Origin: Nitrospirota bacterium
GTDB lineage: Bacteria; Nitrospirota; Nitrospiria; Nitrospirales; Nitrospiraceae
Reading direction: 5' to 3'
DNA: 64,000 nt
Assembly: GCA_026387665.1 (NCBI GenBank)
Contig: JAPLLG010000003.1
Location: 372,001 to 436,000 of the forward strand
Shown here: positions 62,004 to 64,000 of the stretch, one piece after another
Layout of the letters: every line of letters begins with the position of its first letter
Position numbering within the stretch: position 1 is the stretch's first letter
The notes under the pieces: generated by a model
The model's input: the letters and a program-made list of their open reading frames with translations, nothing else
Databases searched by the model: none
Told to the model about the DNA's origin: nothing
Position numbers and translations under genes: made by a program

Positions 62004-62447
62004 ATGAAACTCTCGAAAAAAAGCGAATATGGGCTTCGAGCCCTCCTGGAACTCACGCAGTTCTATGGCAAGGAAACGCTCCAGCGCCAGCAGATCGCTA
62101 CACGCCAGCATATCCCTGTGGAGTTTTTGGAACAGATCCTTCTCGCGCTGAAACGCGCCGGATTGCTTGCGAGCCGCCGCGGCATCAAGGGCGGCTATAC
62201 GTTGATCAAGTCGCCGGACGAAATCACTCTGGGTCAAGTGATCCGCATCCTGGATGGGCCGCTCGCACCAATTGCCTGCGTGAGCAAAACCGCCTATCAA
62301 AAATGCAGCGATTGCCCCTATGCGTCGAAGCCCTACTGTCCCTTGCAAGATGCGATGGGTGAGGTGCGCAATGCTATCGCCGATATTTTGGACCATTACA
62401 CGCTGAGCCAGTTTGCCATGGCCAGGCCAGCGAAACGCGCGAGCTGA
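62004..62447 (+). CDS. Rrf2-family transcriptional regulator
   Basis: From ATG 62004 the 147-residue protein starts MKLSKKSEYGLRALLELTQF, a winged-helix Rrf2 N-terminus, with RQQIATRQHIPVEFLEQILL and LLASRRGIKGGYTLIKSPDE forming the HTH and wing. A cysteine cluster follows (IACVSKTAYQKCSDCPYASK then PYCPLQDAM), suited to an Fe-S cluster or a thiol sensor, as in IscR- and CymR-like proteins. It lies 34 bp before the sulfate-binding-protein gene, so it probably controls sulfur uptake. Confidence 0.88.
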   Translation: MKLSKKSEYGLRALLELTQFYGKETLQRQQIATRQHIPVEFLEQILLALKRAGLLASRRGIKGGYTLIKSPDEITLGQVIRILDGPLAPIACVSKTAYQKCSDCPYASKPYCPLQDAMGEVRNAIADILDHYTLSQFAMARPAKRAS

Positions 62448-62481
62448 TATACCATCATCGTCTCATAGAAGGAACGTCCTC

Positions 62482-63528
62482 ATGGGTGCCTCAAGCCTCT
62501 TTGCTCTGTTGCTGGCCTGGATCATCTTCTCCGGCTCCGTCCTGGCCGGAGAGACCAGGGAACTGACGCTGGCTGGCTATAGTGTGCCGAAGGAAGCCTA
62601 CGAACGCACGATCATTCCTGCCTTCCAACGGCAATGGAAACAACGGACGGGACAAGAGGTTCGGGTTAGGAGTTCGTACGGAGCCTCCGGCGCCCAGGCC
62701 AGGGCGATCATCGGAGGGTTCGATGCGGACGTGGCAGTCCTCTCGCTGGAGGGGGACCTCGATCAAATCACCAAGGCTGGCTTGATTACCCACGACTGGC
62801 GAACAGGGCCCCACAAAGGCATGGTCTCCGCTTCGGTCGTCGCACTCGGCGTCCGGAAGGGAAACCCGAAGGGAATCAAGGGCTGGGAAGACCTCGCCAG
62901 GCCAGGCGTGGAGGTCCTCTACCCCAATCCCAAGACCTCAGGCGGCGCGATGTGGGATGTAGTTGCCATCTATGGGGCAGGGCTGAAGCTGGCAGAGCAA
63001 CAGGCAGGAGCAGGAAAGAAGCCCAGCCCCGAATCGGCAGAGGCCTTTGCCACAAGCCTGTTGAAACGTATTCAGAAGAACGTGAAGGTGATGGACAAAA
63101 GCGGGCGCGAATCGGTCACGACCTTCGAGCGAGGAGTGGGAGACGTGATCGTCACCTACGAGAACGAGTTGCTCCCACGGATCAAGAGCCACCGCCCCTA
63201 CGAACTCATTGTGCCTCAGGAAACAGTCTGGATCGAGAACCCTGCTGCCCTCATCGACAAACATGTGGACCGGCATCACGTGCGGGATATAGCCGAAGCA
63301 TTTGTGGCCTTCCTCCATAGCGAAGAAGCCCAGGCAGCTTTTACGGAACTGGGATTCCGGCCGATCGGTCAGGCTGCGGGACAACCATCGGCTGGCGCAG
63401 CGCTCCCCCTCCCCACCAAGCTCTTTACCATTGCAGACCTGGGAGGATGGGAGACGATCAGCACTAAACTCTTTGGCCCGCGCGGGGCCTGGACCAGCAC
63501 CGTCGAAGATCTGGCGCGCGGAAAATAA
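62482..63528 (+). CDS. Sulfate ABC transporter, substrate-binding protein
   Basis: From ATG 62482, after AAGGAACG, the 348-residue protein has a signal peptide (SSLFALLLAWIIFSGSVLAG) and the Sbp/CysP pattern: GYSVPKEAYERTIIPAFQRQ, YGASGAQARAIIGGFDADVA, YPNPKTSGGAMWDVVAIYGA and VWIENPAALIDKHV. It binds sulfate in the periplasm and hands it to the CysT/CysW permease. An upstream in-frame start exists but lacks a signal sequence. Gene symbol sbp or cysP would both be reasonable. Confidence 0.92.
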   Translation: MGASSLFALLLAWIIFSGSVLAGETRELTLAGYSVPKEAYERTIIPAFQRQWKQRTGQEVRVRSSYGASGAQARAIIGGFDADVAVLSLEGDLDQITKAGLITHDWRTGPHKGMVSASVVALGVRKGNPKGIKGWEDLARPGVEVLYPNPKTSGGAMWDVVAIYGAGLKLAEQQAGAGKKPSPESAEAFATSLLKRIQKNVKVMDKSGRESVTTFERGVGDVIVTYENELLPRIKSHRPYELIVPQETVWIENPAALIDKHVDRHHVRDIAEAFVAFLHSEEAQAAFTELGFRPIGQAAGQPSAGAALPLPTKLFTIADLGGWETISTKLFGPRGAWTSTVEDLARGK

Positions 63529-63538
63529 ACGACAGACC

Positions 63539-64000
63539 ATGACTACCCACACCTTGCTTCAACTTGCGCTCCGCTCCGCTGCTGTCGGCTATGTCGCCCT
63601 GCTCATCCTCTTTCCGCTCGTGGCGATCGCCCATCAGTCGTTTGTCGGAGGCATCGACCACTTCATCCAGGACATCAGCACACCCCAAGCCTCCTCAGCC
63701 CTGATCTTGACGCTGGAATCTGCCTTCATCACGACGGTCATCAACGCCATCTTCGGCACCCTCTCCGCGATCGTCCTGGTGCGCTACGAGTTCCCTGGCC
63801 GCTGGTTTCTCAATGCTCTGGTCGATCTCCCCTTCGCGATTCCCACCTTGGTGACCGGCTTAATGATCGCAGCCATTTATGGGCCGACCACCATTCTCGG
63901 GACGTGGCTGCAACAGGGGGGCGTATCCGTCCTATACGACAAACCCGGCATCGTCCTGGCCATGCTCTTTGTGACCATGCCCTTCACCATCCGTTCGTTA
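63539..64000 (+). CDS. cysT: Sulfate ABC transporter permease CysT, 5' part (cut by window end)
   Basis: The frame starts at ATG 63539, 11 bp after the binding-protein gene, and is open to the last base (154 codons). It begins MTTHTLLQLALRSAAVGYVA and has the helices VALLILFPLVAIAHQSF, LILTLESAFITTVINAIFGT and DLPFAIPTLVTGLMIAAIYG. The DLPFAIPTLVTG segment is characteristic of CysT/CysU. The EAA loop lies beyond the window. Confidence 0.9.
   Translation, partial: MTTHTLLQLALRSAAVGYVALLILFPLVAIAHQSFVGGIDHFIQDISTPQASSALILTLESAFITTVINAIFGTLSAIVLVRYEFPGRWFLNALVDLPFAIPTLVTGLMIAAIYGPTTILGTWLQQGGVSVLYDKPGIVLAMLFVTMPFTIRSL

Noticed and set aside
61767-62396. 209-residue minus-strand frame
   Set aside because: Antisense to the clear Rrf2 gene, with no motif of its own.

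Overview
The window reads as a piece of bacterial chromosome, most likely from Nitrospira or a close relative (Nitrospirota). That is an inference from gene content: a Wzx/Wzy-type polysaccharide locus, a carbamoyltransferase/SxtJ/DUF5989 group, LPP20/LpoB/COG3014 lipoproteins, acetyl-CoA synthetase, pyruvate phosphate dikinase and split glycyl-tRNA synthetase. No rRNA or marker gene is present to prove it. I saw no tRNA, rRNA, CRISPR array or prophage.

Layout. (1) 1-294 is the 3' end of an IS3-family transposase. (2) 369-21492, all on the minus strand, is a long surface-polysaccharide locus. Transcription starts at an outer-membrane barrel gene and runs through a Wza-type export protein, a Wzc-type co-polymerase/tyrosine kinase, an O-antigen ligase-type protein and an asparagine synthetase fused to a glycosyltransferase. 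Methyltransferases (one broken by frameshifts), four further glycosyltransferases, a Wzx flippase, a hexapeptide acyltransferase and a second, Wzy-like polymerase follow. It looks less GC-rich than the rest of the window, especially in its 3' half. (3) 22201-28098 has a tiny metzincin-motif lipoprotein, an LMW-PTP/arsenate-reductase protein, a carbamoyltransferase with its two small membrane partners, and a nucleotide-sugar dehydrogenase that may feed the same polysaccharide pathway. (4) 28134-34961 holds RNA methyltransferases, an XRE regulator, a thiamine-diphosphate decarboxylase, small unknown genes and a PIN-domain gene with a possible partner. (5) 34982-40598 is a cassette of four envelope lipoproteins next to a secreted caspase-fold/TPR protein that lacks the catalytic Cys. 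(6) 40982-49200 carries acsA, a flavin-type oxidase-fold protein, a PEP mutase fused to a nucleotidyltransferase, an HNH protein, a BCAM0308-type protein and a secreted metallopeptidase. (7) 49449-61734 has a pseudouridine synthase, riboflavin genes, an MFS transporter, a truncated haemoglobin behind a 26-bp perfect palindrome, ribD-ppdK, and glyQ-glyS. (8) 62004-64000 starts a sulfate-uptake operon: an Rrf2 regulator, a binding protein and a permease cut by the window end.

Two repeat families stand out. Six copies of a 110-210 bp palindromic element with CTAG-type ends are scattered from 23.7 to 50.4 kb, and four of them supply the stop codon of the adjoining gene. A second repeat, about 105 bp, occurs twice in the same orientation around the BCAM0308 gene. 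The differences between its copies look largely synonymous when it is read as a short minus-strand peptide. These repeats, the AsnB-glycosyltransferase fusion, the Cys-less caspase/lipoprotein cassette and the miniature metzincin are the best candidates for undescribed biology.
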